Below, piece by piece: positions 32,921-40,823 of a stretch of DNA of 64,000 bases (position 1 is the stretch's first letter; each line of letters opens with the position of its first letter). The position numbers were made by a program, and so were the translations under genes. The notes beneath the pieces were generated by a model. It ran no database searches and was not told where the DNA came from. It saw nothing but the letters and a program-made list of their open reading frames with translations. This DNA is from Kutzneria buriramensis (GTDB lineage: Bacteria > Actinomycetota > Actinomycetes > Mycobacteriales > Pseudonocardiaceae), in assembly GCF_043575855.1 (NCBI RefSeq), contig NZ_CP144375.1:1364001-1428000 (forward strand), read 5' to 3'.

Positions 32921-34560
32921 ACACCCAGATCACCAGAAGGAGCCTGCTGGCGGGGATGATCGCCACCGCGGGCGGTCTCGCGCTGGCCTCCTGCTCGTCG
33001 GGCGGCGGCTCGTCGTCCGGCGGCACTTCGACGATCACCGTCGCCGGCCAGTCCGACAACCTCACCCAGGTGTTCAACCCGTTCCTGGAGAACACCGCGC
33101 TCGGCGTCACCTACAACGGCTCCTTCATCTACGAGCCGCTGGTGCAGATCAACACCGCCGACATCGGCAAGGACATCCCCTGGCTGGCCAGGTCGTGGGC
33201 GTGGTCCGACGACAACAAGACGCTCACGGTCACCTTGCAGGACAAGGTGAAGTGGACCGACGGCAAGGAGTTCTCCGCCGACGACGTGGTGTTCTCCTAC
33301 CAGCTGCTGGCCAAGTACCCGGCGCTGAACCTCCAGGGCGTGCCGGCCGGCGACGTCAGCTCGCCGGCCCCGAACAAGGTCGTGTTCACCTTCAAGGACC
33401 CGTCCGAGCAGCTGTTCCCGAGCATCGTGTCCGCGCCGATCGTGGCCAAGCACCTGTGGGAGTCGGTCAAGGACCCGACCACCTACCAGGACCCGAATCC
33501 GGTCGGCACCGGCGCGTTCAAGGTCGGCCAGTTCTCCCCGCAGAGCCTGCTGCTGGTGCGCAACGACGACTACTGGCAGGACAAGGCGCAGATCTCGGCC
33601 ATTCGGTTCGTGCCGTACAAGGACAACTCCACCATCACCAACGCGATGGTGCAGGGCCAGGCCGACTGGGCCGGCGCCTACATCGCCAACGCGGACAAGA
33701 CCTTCACGTCCAAGAGCCCGAACTACCACTTCTGGGCGCCGCGGGCCGGCACCGACGGTCTGATCCCGAACCTGGAGCGGTGGCCGCTGTCGGACATCGC
33801 GGTGCGCAAGGCGATCAGCCTCGGCGTGAACCGGAAGCAGGTGGCCGCGGCCAGCGGTGAGCAGCCCGCGACGAGCATCACCGGCCTGCCGCTGCCGACC
33901 TACCAGTCGGCGGTGTCCGCGCAGTACAAGAGCGTGGGTTTCGTGGAGGACAAGGCGAAGGCGGAGCAGACGCTCCAGGCCGCCGGCTACGCCAAGGGCA
34001 GCGACGGCTACTACGCCAAGGACGGCAAGCGGGTCGAGTTCAGCTGCAGCTTCCCGGCCTCCTACACGGAGATCGCCGCACGCGTGCAGGTGCTGGTGTC
34101 GCAGCTCAAGGACATCGGCATCAAGCTGAACATCGACACGACCACCGTCGACGACATCAACCCGCGCACGGCCAAGGGCGACTTCGACTCGACGATGGGC
34201 TATCCGGTGAGCTCGCCGCCGCGTGCGTTCTCCTTCTACAACGACACGATGAACCCGAACCTGTACTACCCGATCGGGCAGGCCACGCCGTCGTTCCAGA
34301 ACATCGAGCGGTTCAAGGACGACGAGGCGGCCGCGCTGTTCAAGCAGTACCCGCTCGCCACCACCGACGAGCAGCGGCAGCAGATCCTGGACAAGATCGA
34401 GACGGTGTTCGTCGAGAAGCTGCCGTGGATCCCGATGTTCTACTGGGGCTCCTACAGCAGCTGGAGCACCAAGCGGGTGACCGGCTTTCCCGACCCGGAC
34501 AACCCCTACTTCACCGCGGTGCCCAACGTCGTGGTGGCGCTGAGGTTGAAGCCGGCGTGA
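32917..34560 (+). CDS. Solute-binding lipoprotein, family 5 (oligosaccharide/peptide type)
   Basis: A 547-aa exported binding protein. The signal has a Tat-like RRSLL at residues 7-11 and a lipobox ALASC with Cys26. Family 5 landmarks: NGSFIYEPLVQINTADIG, the domain KVKWTDGKEFSADDVVFSY, and the C-terminal WIPMFYWGSYSSWSTKRVTG. Aromatic-rich loops and the surrounding sugar genes favour a cello-/chito-oligosaccharide-type ligand over peptides, as in other family 5 sugar binders. It is anchored outside the membrane and delivers solute to the permeases. The GTG start overlaps the upstream stop. Confidence 0.9.
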   Translation: MNTQITRRSLLAGMIATAGGLALASCSSGGGSSSGGTSTITVAGQSDNLTQVFNPFLENTALGVTYNGSFIYEPLVQINTADIGKDIPWLARSWAWSDDNKTLTVTLQDKVKWTDGKEFSADDVVFSYQLLAKYPALNLQGVPAGDVSSPAPNKVVFTFKDPSEQLFPSIVSAPIVAKHLWESVKDPTTYQDPNPVGTGAFKVGQFSPQSLLLVRNDDYWQDKAQISAIRFVPYKDNSTITNAMVQGQADWAGAYIANADKTFTSKSPNYHFWAPRAGTDGLIPNLERWPLSDIAVRKAISLGVNRKQVAAASGEQPATSITGLPLPTYQSAVSAQYKSVGFVEDKAKAEQTLQAAGYAKGSDGYYAKDGKRVEFSCSFPASYTEIAARVQVLVSQLKDIGIKLNIDTTTVDDINPRTAKGDFDSTMGYPVSSPPRAFSFYNDTMNPNLYYPIGQATPSFQNIERFKDDEAAALFKQYPLATTDEQRQQILDKIETVFVEKLPWIPMFYWGSYSSWSTKRVTGFPDPDNPYFTAVPNVVVALRLKPA

Positions 34561-35321
34561 CCGCGGACATCGCCGTGATGGCGTACACCGTGCTCGACCA
34601 GGCCCGCGCCGATCTCGACGGCACGTTCGCCCGGCTGGCCGAGATCGGCTATCGGGGCGTCGAGACCTACGGCCTGGTCGAGCACTTCGGACCGGCGCGC
34701 GTGCGGGACGCGCTGGCCGCGTCCGGGCTGGCCGTGACGAGCGCGCACGCGCCGTTCCCGGCCGGCCCGGACGCGGAGGCCATCCTCGACCAGAACCAGG
34801 AGCTGGGCGCCGAGGTCCTGGTGTGGAGCATGGAACGGAAGGAGTTCGACTCCCCCGACGCGGTCAAGCGCGGCGTGGAGCGGGTGAACGTGGCCGCCGA
34901 GCACGCGGCGGCGCGGGGCATGGAAATCGCTTACCACAACCACTTCGCCGAGTTCTCGCAGTTCTTCGACGGCGTGCAGGCCTACGACCTGCTGCTCGCG
35001 GAGCTGGACGACCGGGTGCTGGTGGAGCTGGACGCGTACTGGGCCGTGCTGGGCGGCGCGGATCCGGCGGAGATCCTCGCCCGGCTGGGCGAGCGGGCCC
35101 GGTTCGTGCACGTCAAGGACGGCCCGGCGGTGAGCTACTCCGACGACGTGATGGTGCCGATCGGCGAGGGGCGGATCGACTGGCGGCGAACGCTTTCCGT
35201 GCCGTCCGGGCTGCGCTGGCACATCGTCGAGCTGGAGCGCCTGCACATCGACACGTTCGAGGCGCTGCGACGCAGCTATGACCATCTGGTCGGCAACGGA
35301 CTCTCGCTGGGGGCGCGATGA
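34557..35321 (+). CDS. Sugar phosphate isomerase/epimerase (xylose isomerase-like TIM barrel)
   Basis: A 254-aa TIM barrel. Seen: IGYRGVETYGLVEHFG, LAVTSAHAPFPAG, GMEIAYHNHFAEF (metal-site HNH), RVLVELDAYWAVLGG (Glu/Asp) and ARFVHVKDGP (His), the metal-binding series of AP-endonuclease-2-type sugar isomerases and epimerases. The exact sugar is unknown. GTG at 34557 overlaps the binding-protein stop (GTGA), keeping it in the operon. It is followed, again with 4-bp overlap, by an NAD-dependent epimerase. Confidence 0.88.
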   Translation: MTADIAVMAYTVLDQARADLDGTFARLAEIGYRGVETYGLVEHFGPARVRDALAASGLAVTSAHAPFPAGPDAEAILDQNQELGAEVLVWSMERKEFDSPDAVKRGVERVNVAAEHAAARGMEIAYHNHFAEFSQFFDGVQAYDLLLAELDDRVLVELDAYWAVLGGADPAEILARLGERARFVHVKDGPAVSYSDDVMVPIGEGRIDWRRTLSVPSGLRWHIVELERLHIDTFEALRRSYDHLVGNGLSLGAR

Positions 35322-36307
35322 AGGTGCTGTTCCTGGGCGGGGCCGGCATGATCGGCTCCGCCTGCGCGGACGAGGCGGTGGCGTCCGGCCTGGACGTCAC
35401 CATCGTCACGCGCACCGAGCCTCGCCGGCAGCCGCCGCCGGGCGTCCGCGAGCTGCGGGCCGACGTCCGTGACGGCGACCAGCTGCGGGAGGCGTTGGGC
35501 GGCGCGGAGTTCGACGCGGTCGTGAACTGGGTCGGCTTCACCCCGGACGACGTGCGGGCCCATCCCGAGGTGTTCGCCGGGCGGACCGGGCAGTACGTCT
35601 TCATCAGCACCTGTTCGGTGTTCGCGCGACCGGTGCCACAGCTGCCGGTCACCGAGTCGACGCCACGCCGGCAGCCGGTGTTCGACTACCCGCGCAACAA
35701 GATCGCCTGCGAGGTGTTCCTGGAGAACGCTTACCGGGAGGGCGGTTTCCCGCTGACCATCGTGCGGCCGGCGCACGTGTACGACCGGACCGTGGTGCCG
35801 GTGCTGGCCGGCTGGACCGCCATCGACCGGATGCGCGCCGGTAGACCGGTGGTCGTGCACGGCGACGGCACCTCGCTGTGGACCTTGATGCACTCCCGGG
35901 ACTTCGCCCGGGCGTTCGTGCCGCTGCTCGGCAACGGGCACGCGGTCGGCGAGTCCGTCAACGTCGTGTCCGGCGACATCCTGACCTGGGACCAGATCCA
36001 CCTCACCCTGGCCGAGGCGGCCGGCGTGCGGGAACCGGTGCTGCGGCACCGGTCCAGCGAGTCCATCGCCGAGGTGCTGCCCGGCTGGCGGGACGTGCTG
36101 GAACACGACTTCCGGCACTCGATGCTCTTCGACCCCGGCAAGCTGCGCGCCCTGGTGCCGGGCTTCGCGCCGACGGTGTCGTTCGCCGAGGGCGCCCGGG
36201 AGCTCGTCGCGCACCACGACAAGGAACCCCGGTTGCGCGCCGTCGACGCCGAGCTGAACTCCGCGTTCGATCGCCTCATCGAGCAGACCGATGCAAGACC
36301 AAAGTAA
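35318..36307 (+). CDS. NAD-dependent epimerase/dehydratase (extended SDR)
   Basis: A 329-aa extended short-chain dehydrogenase. Seen: an N-terminal VLFLGGAGMIGSACADEA (NAD Rossmann motif with G-x-G-x2-G-like spacing), STCSVF (catalytic Ser region) and FDYPRNKIACEVF, where the catalytic Y-x3-K is YPRNK, intact. It may oxidise, epimerise or dehydrate a sugar or sugar nucleotide in the degradation of the imported compound. Translationally coupled to the isomerase. It ends 56 nt before the second GntR, inside whose promoter lies a perfect dyad. Confidence 0.86.
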   Translation: MKVLFLGGAGMIGSACADEAVASGLDVTIVTRTEPRRQPPPGVRELRADVRDGDQLREALGGAEFDAVVNWVGFTPDDVRAHPEVFAGRTGQYVFISTCSVFARPVPQLPVTESTPRRQPVFDYPRNKIACEVFLENAYREGGFPLTIVRPAHVYDRTVVPVLAGWTAIDRMRAGRPVVVHGDGTSLWTLMHSRDFARAFVPLLGNGHAVGESVNVVSGDILTWDQIHLTLAEAAGVREPVLRHRSSESIAEVLPGWRDVLEHDFRHSMLFDPGKLRALVPGFAPTVSFAEGARELVAHHDKEPRLRAVDAELNSAFDRLIEQTDARPK

Positions 36308-36321
36308 TACCACTTGGTATT
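36306..36321. promoter_or_regulatory. GntR-type operator dyad overlapping the -10 of gntR paralogue 2
   Basis: AATACCA-CT-TGGTATT is a perfect 7-bp-arm dyad starting before the previous gene's stop codon and overlapping a TATTCT (36318-36323) -10 candidate. It matches the TGGTAT half-sites at 28751, 28883 and 40776. Probable autoregulatory site of the GntR, which would also re-control the downstream genes. Confidence 0.68.
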
Positions 36322-36349
36322 CTGGTCATGCCGACAGGAGGTAAAGCCG

Positions 36350-36367
36350 ATGCAGGGGCCCGTGTGA
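36350..36367 (+). other. Five-codon leader ORF coupled to the GntR start
   Basis: AGGAGGTAAAGCCG is a strong ribosome-binding site for the ATG at 36350. This opens only ATG CAG GGG CCC GTG TGA (MQGPV). Its TGA overlaps the GTG start of the GntR gene at 36364 by GTGA. This could be a coupling leader; alternatively the GntR starts at ATG 36328 without using the strong site. Confidence 0.5.
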
Positions 36368-37125
36368 CCGCCGAACAGCCGGTGCTGCCCGCCGCCTATC
36401 CCGAGCCGCTGTGGACGCAGGCCGCGACGCTGCTGCGCACCCGCATCTCGGACGGCGAGCTGCGCCCGGGCACACGGCTGCCGCCGGAGCGGGACCTGTG
36501 CCAGCAGCTGGAGATCTCCCGGGTGACGCTGCGCAAGGCGCTGTCCGCGCTGGTCGACGAGGGCGTGCTGCGCTCGGCCCACGGCCGCGGCTGGTACGTC
36601 ACCGCGCCGGAACGCGGCGACTGGCCCAACACGCTGGAGTCGTTCTCCGAGACGGCCCGGCGGATGGGGCTGGCCTCCACCTCCATGGTGCTGCGGGCCG
36701 AGGCCGCGCCGGCCAGCTTCGACGAGGCGGAGACGTTCCAGATCGCGCCGGGCACGCCGTTGTTCCGGCTGGACCGGGTGCGGCTGCTCGACGGCGTGCC
36801 GATCGCGGTGGACGAGTCGCTGCTGCCCGCGGACGTGGCCGAGGGCTTCGAGAGCGTCGACTTCACCACCGCGTCGCTTTACGAGATCGTCACCGGCCGC
36901 GGTTTCCAGCTGGCGCAGGCGGACACCACCATCGAGGCGCGGCCGGCGACCGCAGCGGTCGCCGGGCACCTGGCCATCCCGGAGGCGACGCCGATTCTCC
37001 AGATGCGGCAGGTGGTGCGGGACCGCGTCCAGCGCCCGCTGCTGTCCTCGACCATCCGGTACGCGGGCGATCGCTACCGACTGCGCACGTCCTTCACCAG
37101 AAATGCGGGAACGGAGCAGACATGA
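36364..37125 (+). CDS. GntR/HutC-family repressor with UTRA domain, paralogue 2
   Basis: A 253-aa regulator near-colinear with the GntR at 27072: recognition helix LCQQLEISRVTLRKALS, wing AHGRGWYVTAPERGDWPNTL, UTRA segment GTPLFRLDRVRLLDGVPIA and C-terminus RYAGDRYRLRTSFTR. It likely binds a phosphorylated sugar and releases the TGGTAT operators. GTG at 36364 aligns with the paralogue's start; an in-frame ATG at 36328 would add 12 residues. Coupled by ATGA to the SIS-domain gene. Two paralogous repressors in one locus suggest two effectors or graded control. Confidence 0.88.
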   Translation: MTAEQPVLPAAYPEPLWTQAATLLRTRISDGELRPGTRLPPERDLCQQLEISRVTLRKALSALVDEGVLRSAHGRGWYVTAPERGDWPNTLESFSETARRMGLASTSMVLRAEAAPASFDEAETFQIAPGTPLFRLDRVRLLDGVPIAVDESLLPADVAEGFESVDFTTASLYEIVTGRGFQLAQADTTIEARPATAAVAGHLAIPEATPILQMRQVVRDRVQRPLLSSTIRYAGDRYRLRTSFTRNAGTEQT

Positions 37126-38132
37126 TCGACGGCTTCATCGCCTACACGCGGGCCCGCGCCACCCAGGCGGCGGACCTCGCGGCGGCGGTCGACCGTCTGG
37201 CCGGCTCGGTGACCGAGCTGGCCGCTGGGGGTCGTTTTTCCGGTCCTGGACCGGTTTTCGTCGGCATCGGCGCGAGCCTGGCCGCCGCGTGCGCGCCGGT
37301 GTGGGCGCTGCGCTCGCGCGGCATCCACTCGTGGCGGCTGGGGGCGGGCGACCATCCGCTGCCGTTCCCGCCGAGCAGCCACCCGATCTTCGCGGTGTCG
37401 CAGAGCGGCCGCAGCGCCGAGACGCTGGCCGTGCTGGAGACCATTCCCGAGCCGCGGCGGTTCGCCGTGGTCAACGTCGTGCCGTCGCCGATCGCCGACC
37501 TCGCGTCCGGCCTGGTCGACCTCGGCAACATCGCCGACAGCTACGCGTCCACCATCGGCTTCACCGCGACCATCGCCGCCCTCGGCCTGATCGCGGACGC
37601 CTGGCACGGCGGCCGGATCGACGACGGCTGGTCGCGCGTCGGCGATGTCGTCGATCTCGTCGACCGGGACCTGGGGCCGCGGATCCGTGCACTGGCCCCG
37701 CTCTTCGCCGCCGCGACGTCCGCCGACTTCGTCGGCGCCGGGCCGTCCGTCGGCTCCGCCGAGGCCGGCGCGCTGCTGTTCCGCGAGGTGGCCCGCATAC
37801 CCGCCACCGGTATGAGCACGCGGCAGTTCCTGCACGGCGCCATGGAGTCCGCCGGCGGTGGCGTGCACGTGCTGTTCGGCTCCGACCGGGAGCTCGTCAT
37901 CGCCGAAACCCTTGCCGGGGCAGGGCATCCGGCCATCCTGATCACCAGCGACGACGTGGACGCCGGGCCGCTCGTGCACCCCGTGCGCATCCCGGACCTG
38001 CCGCCCGCGCAGGCCGCCATCGCGCAGATCGTCGCCGTGCAGATCCTGGTCGAGGCAGTCGCGGCCGTGCGGGACGTGGCGATCGAGGAATTCGTGTTCC
38101 ACAACAACGACATCAAGGTGCCGGGGCTATGA
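37122..38132 (+). CDS. SIS-domain aminosugar-phosphate isomerase/deaminase-like protein
   Basis: A 336-aa protein with two SIS modules and no glutamine-amidotransferase part. Seen: VFVGIGASLAAACAPVWALR, FAVSQSGRSAETLAVLE (sugar-phosphate-binding SQSG-S-T loop), ADFVGAGPSVGSAEAGALLF and the C-terminal VEAVAAVRDVAIEEFVFHNN. This is the layout of GlmS C-terminal/AgaS-like glucosamine-6-phosphate deaminase-isomerases, which turn GlcN-6-P into fructose-6-P and ammonia. Coupled by ATGA on both sides, to the GntR before and the BadF kinase after, which supports an aminosugar route. Confidence 0.88.
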   Translation: MIDGFIAYTRARATQAADLAAAVDRLAGSVTELAAGGRFSGPGPVFVGIGASLAAACAPVWALRSRGIHSWRLGAGDHPLPFPPSSHPIFAVSQSGRSAETLAVLETIPEPRRFAVVNVVPSPIADLASGLVDLGNIADSYASTIGFTATIAALGLIADAWHGGRIDDGWSRVGDVVDLVDRDLGPRIRALAPLFAAATSADFVGAGPSVGSAEAGALLFREVARIPATGMSTRQFLHGAMESAGGGVHVLFGSDRELVIAETLAGAGHPAILITSDDVDAGPLVHPVRIPDLPPAQAAIAQIVAVQILVEAVAAVRDVAIEEFVFHNNDIKVPGL

Positions 38133-39025
38133 GAGTTGTGGTCGGGGTCGACGTCGGAGGCACGAAGGTCGCGGTGCGGATCGCGACGCTGGACGGCGAG
38201 GTGGTCAGCGACCACCAGTGGCCGGCGGACGGCTGGTCGGCGACGCCGGCGGCGAAGGCCGCGCGGTGGCTGCGGTCGCTGTTGTCGCTGGCGGTGCCGG
38301 CCGACCACGAGATCGTCGCGGTGGGCGTGGGCGCGCAGGGGTGCGACACACAGGAGCACTGCGAGGCGTTGGCGGCGGCGGTCGCGGCACTGGGGGTGCA
38401 CGCGACCGTCGTCAACGATGCTGCCCTGCTGGTGCCGGCCGCCGGTCTCGACGCGGGCATCGGCGTCATCGCCGGCACCGGCTCGATCGCCGTCGGCACG
38501 GACGCCGCCGGAGAGGTGCTGTTCGCCGGCGGGTGGGGCTGGGTGCTCGGCGACGAAGCGAGTGCGCCCGCCATCCTGCGTGAGGCCACCAAGGCCGCCC
38601 TCGCTGCGTACGACGACCGCCGTCCGGACGACGGCCTGATGCGGGCGTTGCTCCAGCACTACGCCGTTCCCGACCCGCCCGCCCTGGCCCGCGCTGTCAA
38701 CGACACCCCCACGCCCGAGAATTGGGGCCCCGCCGCCGTCGCGGTGTTCGAGGCCGCCGACGCCGGCTCCACCCTCGCAGCCCGCGTCATCGACGAGGCC
38801 GCCCGCGGCCTCAAGTTGCTGGTGAGCCAGCTCATCGCCCGCGGCGCCATCGGCGACACCGTGGTTGCGGCCGGCAGCGTGATCGTCCACCAGCCCCGCC
38901 TGGCCGACCGTTTCCGCTCCAAGCTCGCGGACTTCTATCCGTCGCTCAAGCTGCGCCTGCTGGAGGTGCCGCCAGTGGCCGGCGGCGTGATCCTGGCGCT
39001 ACGGCGCTTATCTCCTCAACGCTGA
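38129..39025 (+). CDS. BadF/NagK-type sugar kinase (N-acetylglucosamine/glucosamine kinase-like)
   Basis: A 298-aa ASKHA-fold kinase. Seen: phosphate-1 motif VVVGVDVGGTKVAVRI, ATVVNDAALLVPAAG (connect/phosphate-2 Asp), IGVIAGTGSIAVG, WGWVLGDEASAPAI and VVAAGSVIVHQPRLA (adenosine motif). This is the BadF/BcrA group that includes GlcNAc and glucosamine kinases. It would supply the phosphate ester used by the SIS-domain enzyme encoded just upstream with a 4-bp overlap. Last gene of the run; the convergent GH9 gene ends 24 bp away. Confidence 0.88.
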   Translation: MRVVVGVDVGGTKVAVRIATLDGEVVSDHQWPADGWSATPAAKAARWLRSLLSLAVPADHEIVAVGVGAQGCDTQEHCEALAAAVAALGVHATVVNDAALLVPAAGLDAGIGVIAGTGSIAVGTDAAGEVLFAGGWGWVLGDEASAPAILREATKAALAAYDDRRPDDGLMRALLQHYAVPDPPALARAVNDTPTPENWGPAAVAVFEAADAGSTLAARVIDEAARGLKLLVSQLIARGAIGDTVVAAGSVIVHQPRLADRFRSKLADFYPSLKLRLLEVPPVAGGVILALRRLSPQR

Positions 39026-39049
39026 CTCCGCCGCCGGCGCTGGACCCGG

Positions 39050-40738
39050 TCAACGCATCAGCGAGGCCGCCAGCAGGAACCAGGCCGAGTGCGGGATCCA
39101 CTGCTCGGCCCACCGCCACGCGTTGCCCGCGGCGACCGGACCTGCCGGCATGAAGTCGATGTCGTGCTCGTCCTCGAAGCCGGCGGTGATGCCGTTGAGG
39201 ATGCCGCCGGGCACGTTCTTGAAGATCGCGTGGTATTCGGGGGTGTTGCGGCCGCGACCTTGCAGCAGGCAGCTGTCGAACGGGTTGAGGCCGAGCACCC
39301 AGTGCACCTGGTCGTCGGCCAGCACCTGGAGCCGTTGCCGGAGCTCGTCGTCGCACTCGGGCTGGCCGGCGGTGACCAGCGCGGCGTAGGCGGCGGAGCA
39401 GATGCCGGCGTTCTCGCCCTGCCACCAGTAGCCGGTCTCGTTGCCGTGCGGGAAGAAGAAGGTGGTACGAGGCTCCTCGCCCTTGGGCTGCGCGTACTGC
39501 CGGTTGAGGCCGAAAGGATTGGCCACTTCCTCGTTGAGGTGCACGGCGTCGCGGGCGAGCGCGAGTGCGGTGACGCGCGCCTGGGGACTCACCGGCGAGC
39601 CGGGGCAGACCTCGGCGAACCGCAGCAGGGCGATGATCGGCAGGCCGGGCTCGGCGGCGTGGAAGAACGGCCGGCCCTCGACGTCGCCGATGAGGTAGCC
39701 GAAGCCCGGACCGCCGGTGTAGCGGGCGATCAGCGACAGGGCGCGGGATTCCGCCTGCGCGACAACGCCTTCGCCGGCGTTGACCAGCTCGGTCGCGGCG
39801 AGCAGCGCGCAGTAGTCGTCGATGACGCTCTCGGTGCCGTCGAAGCTGTAGTCGGTGTTGTGGTGCTCCAGGTGATCGAAGCCGCGGCGGGCGGCGCGCA
39901 GGTACTCGGCCTGGGCGAAGTCGCCGCTGACCTCGGCCAGCGAGGCGCGGGCCAGTGCGGCGACGGCGAGGCCGCCGCCGTGGCGGTAGGCGGCCTGCCA
40001 GCGCTGGGTGCGCACACTGTCCTGCAACGGCGCGTTGATCACGCGTTCGTTCAGGTCCTTGGTCAGCGCGTCGAAGATGCCGGTGTAGAAGTAGCCCTCG
40101 GGCGACTGGAATCGCACCAGGAAGTCGGCGCCGTGCAGACCTTCGTCACGCAGCTTCGCGCCGAGCGCGCCGTCCAGGGTCGGGTCGGCGCGGAGGTTGT
40201 CGCGGGCGGCGAAGAAAGCCCACGCGCACAACGGGATCTGCTGCGGGCTCATCATCCGTGTGTACGTGAGATGGCTGAGGAACTTGCTGAAGTCGCCGGA
40301 CGCGTCCAGCCAGCCGCCGCGGGCGTCGACCGTGCGGCCCGAGTCGTCGTTGTAGAACCTGGCGGCGCGGTCCTTGCGGTCGATCTCGCCGGTGGAGCGC
40401 ACGGCCCGGAAGTAGTTGACGCAGTCGGAGATCCCGGTGGCGGGAATCCGCTTGTCCGCGATGGGGAACGGCTCCGAGCGCTGGGTGCCCTCCGCCGTCT
40501 CGATCTCCACCTGGTACGTGCCCGGCTCGCGGACATCGCTGAAGTCGAGACGGCGGAAGGCGCCGAGCGACCAGCGATCCACGGTCACCTCGGGGCCCGG
40601 CGTCAGCTCGACCCGGGCGCCGTCCTCCCCCACCAGCGCCGCGGCGCGGACTTCGGTGGGGTTCCGGTGCAGCAGCACGGCCTTCTTGCTGCCGGCGGTG
40701 TCGTAGCCGAGGTGACTGGTCAGGATCGTGGTCGGCAC
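39050..40738 (-). CDS. GH9-family glycoside hydrolase, exo-glucosaminidase/endoglucanase-related type
   Basis: A 562-aa protein without a signal peptide. Residues 1-~95 are the Ig-like N-domain of GH9 (ILTSHLGYDTAGSKKAVLL), followed by the catalytic barrel. The nucleophile region reads GGWLDASGDFSKFLSH instead of GGWYDAGDHVKF; as I recall, this variant marks GH9 glucosaminidases of Vibrio-type chitin operons. The late ETGYWWQGENAGICSAAYAA carries the acid Glu region. It probably acts in the cytoplasm on imported oligosaccharides. The GTG start is leaderless behind a promoter overlapping a TGGTAT box. It is convergent with the aminosugar kinase. Confidence 0.87.
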   Translation of the reverse strand: MPTTILTSHLGYDTAGSKKAVLLHRNPTEVRAAALVGEDGARVELTPGPEVTVDRWSLGAFRRLDFSDVREPGTYQVEIETAEGTQRSEPFPIADKRIPATGISDCVNYFRAVRSTGEIDRKDRAARFYNDDSGRTVDARGGWLDASGDFSKFLSHLTYTRMMSPQQIPLCAWAFFAARDNLRADPTLDGALGAKLRDEGLHGADFLVRFQSPEGYFYTGIFDALTKDLNERVINAPLQDSVRTQRWQAAYRHGGGLAVAALARASLAEVSGDFAQAEYLRAARRGFDHLEHHNTDYSFDGTESVIDDYCALLAATELVNAGEGVVAQAESRALSLIARYTGGPGFGYLIGDVEGRPFFHAAEPGLPIIALLRFAEVCPGSPVSPQARVTALALARDAVHLNEEVANPFGLNRQYAQPKGEEPRTTFFFPHGNETGYWWQGENAGICSAAYAALVTAGQPECDDELRQRLQVLADDQVHWVLGLNPFDSCLLQGRGRNTPEYHAIFKNVPGGILNGITAGFEDEHDIDFMPAGPVAAGNAWRWAEQWIPHSAWFLLAASLMR

Positions 40739-40745
40739 CGGTCCG

Positions 40746-40774
40746 ACGCTAGCCCACGGTCCGCCATGGTTCAA
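40746..40774 (-). promoter_or_regulatory. Promoter of the GH9 gene (leaderless)
   Basis: On the minus strand, TTGAAC (40774-40769) and TAGCGT (40751-40746) are exactly 17 bp apart, and 7 nt then separate the -10 from the GTG at 40738. A TGGTAT box (plus strand 40776-40781) touches the -35, placing a GntR site over the promoter. Confidence 0.7.
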
Positions 40775-40775
40775 C

Positions 40776-40781
40776 TGGTAT
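40776..40781 (+). promoter_or_regulatory. TGGTAT box shared by the GH9 and ThuA-like promoters
   Basis: TGGTAT, preceded 9 bp earlier by TGGTTC (40767). It lies between the divergent GH9 and ThuA-like genes and matches the half-site of the perfect dyad at 36306. It would tie both genes into the GntR regulon. Confidence 0.5.
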
Positions 40782-40809
40782 GGCTCTGGACTGCCCTTTG
40801 TATTGTCGG

Positions 40810-40815
40810 TAGCTT
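40810..40815 (+). promoter_or_regulatory. -10 box (TAGCTT) of the ThuA-like gene
   Basis: TAGCTT ends 8 nt before the GTG at 40824, with a weak -35 (TGGACT) 17 bp upstream. It fits a leaderless transcript and fixes the start codon. Confidence 0.55.
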
Positions 40816-40823
40816 CGGTGTTC

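Noticed and set aside
28942..34560. Calling the importer a dipeptide transporter by family name
   Set aside because: All neighbours are sugar enzymes and the regulators are HutC-type. Family 5 binding proteins include oligosaccharide binders, so a peptide role is less likely.
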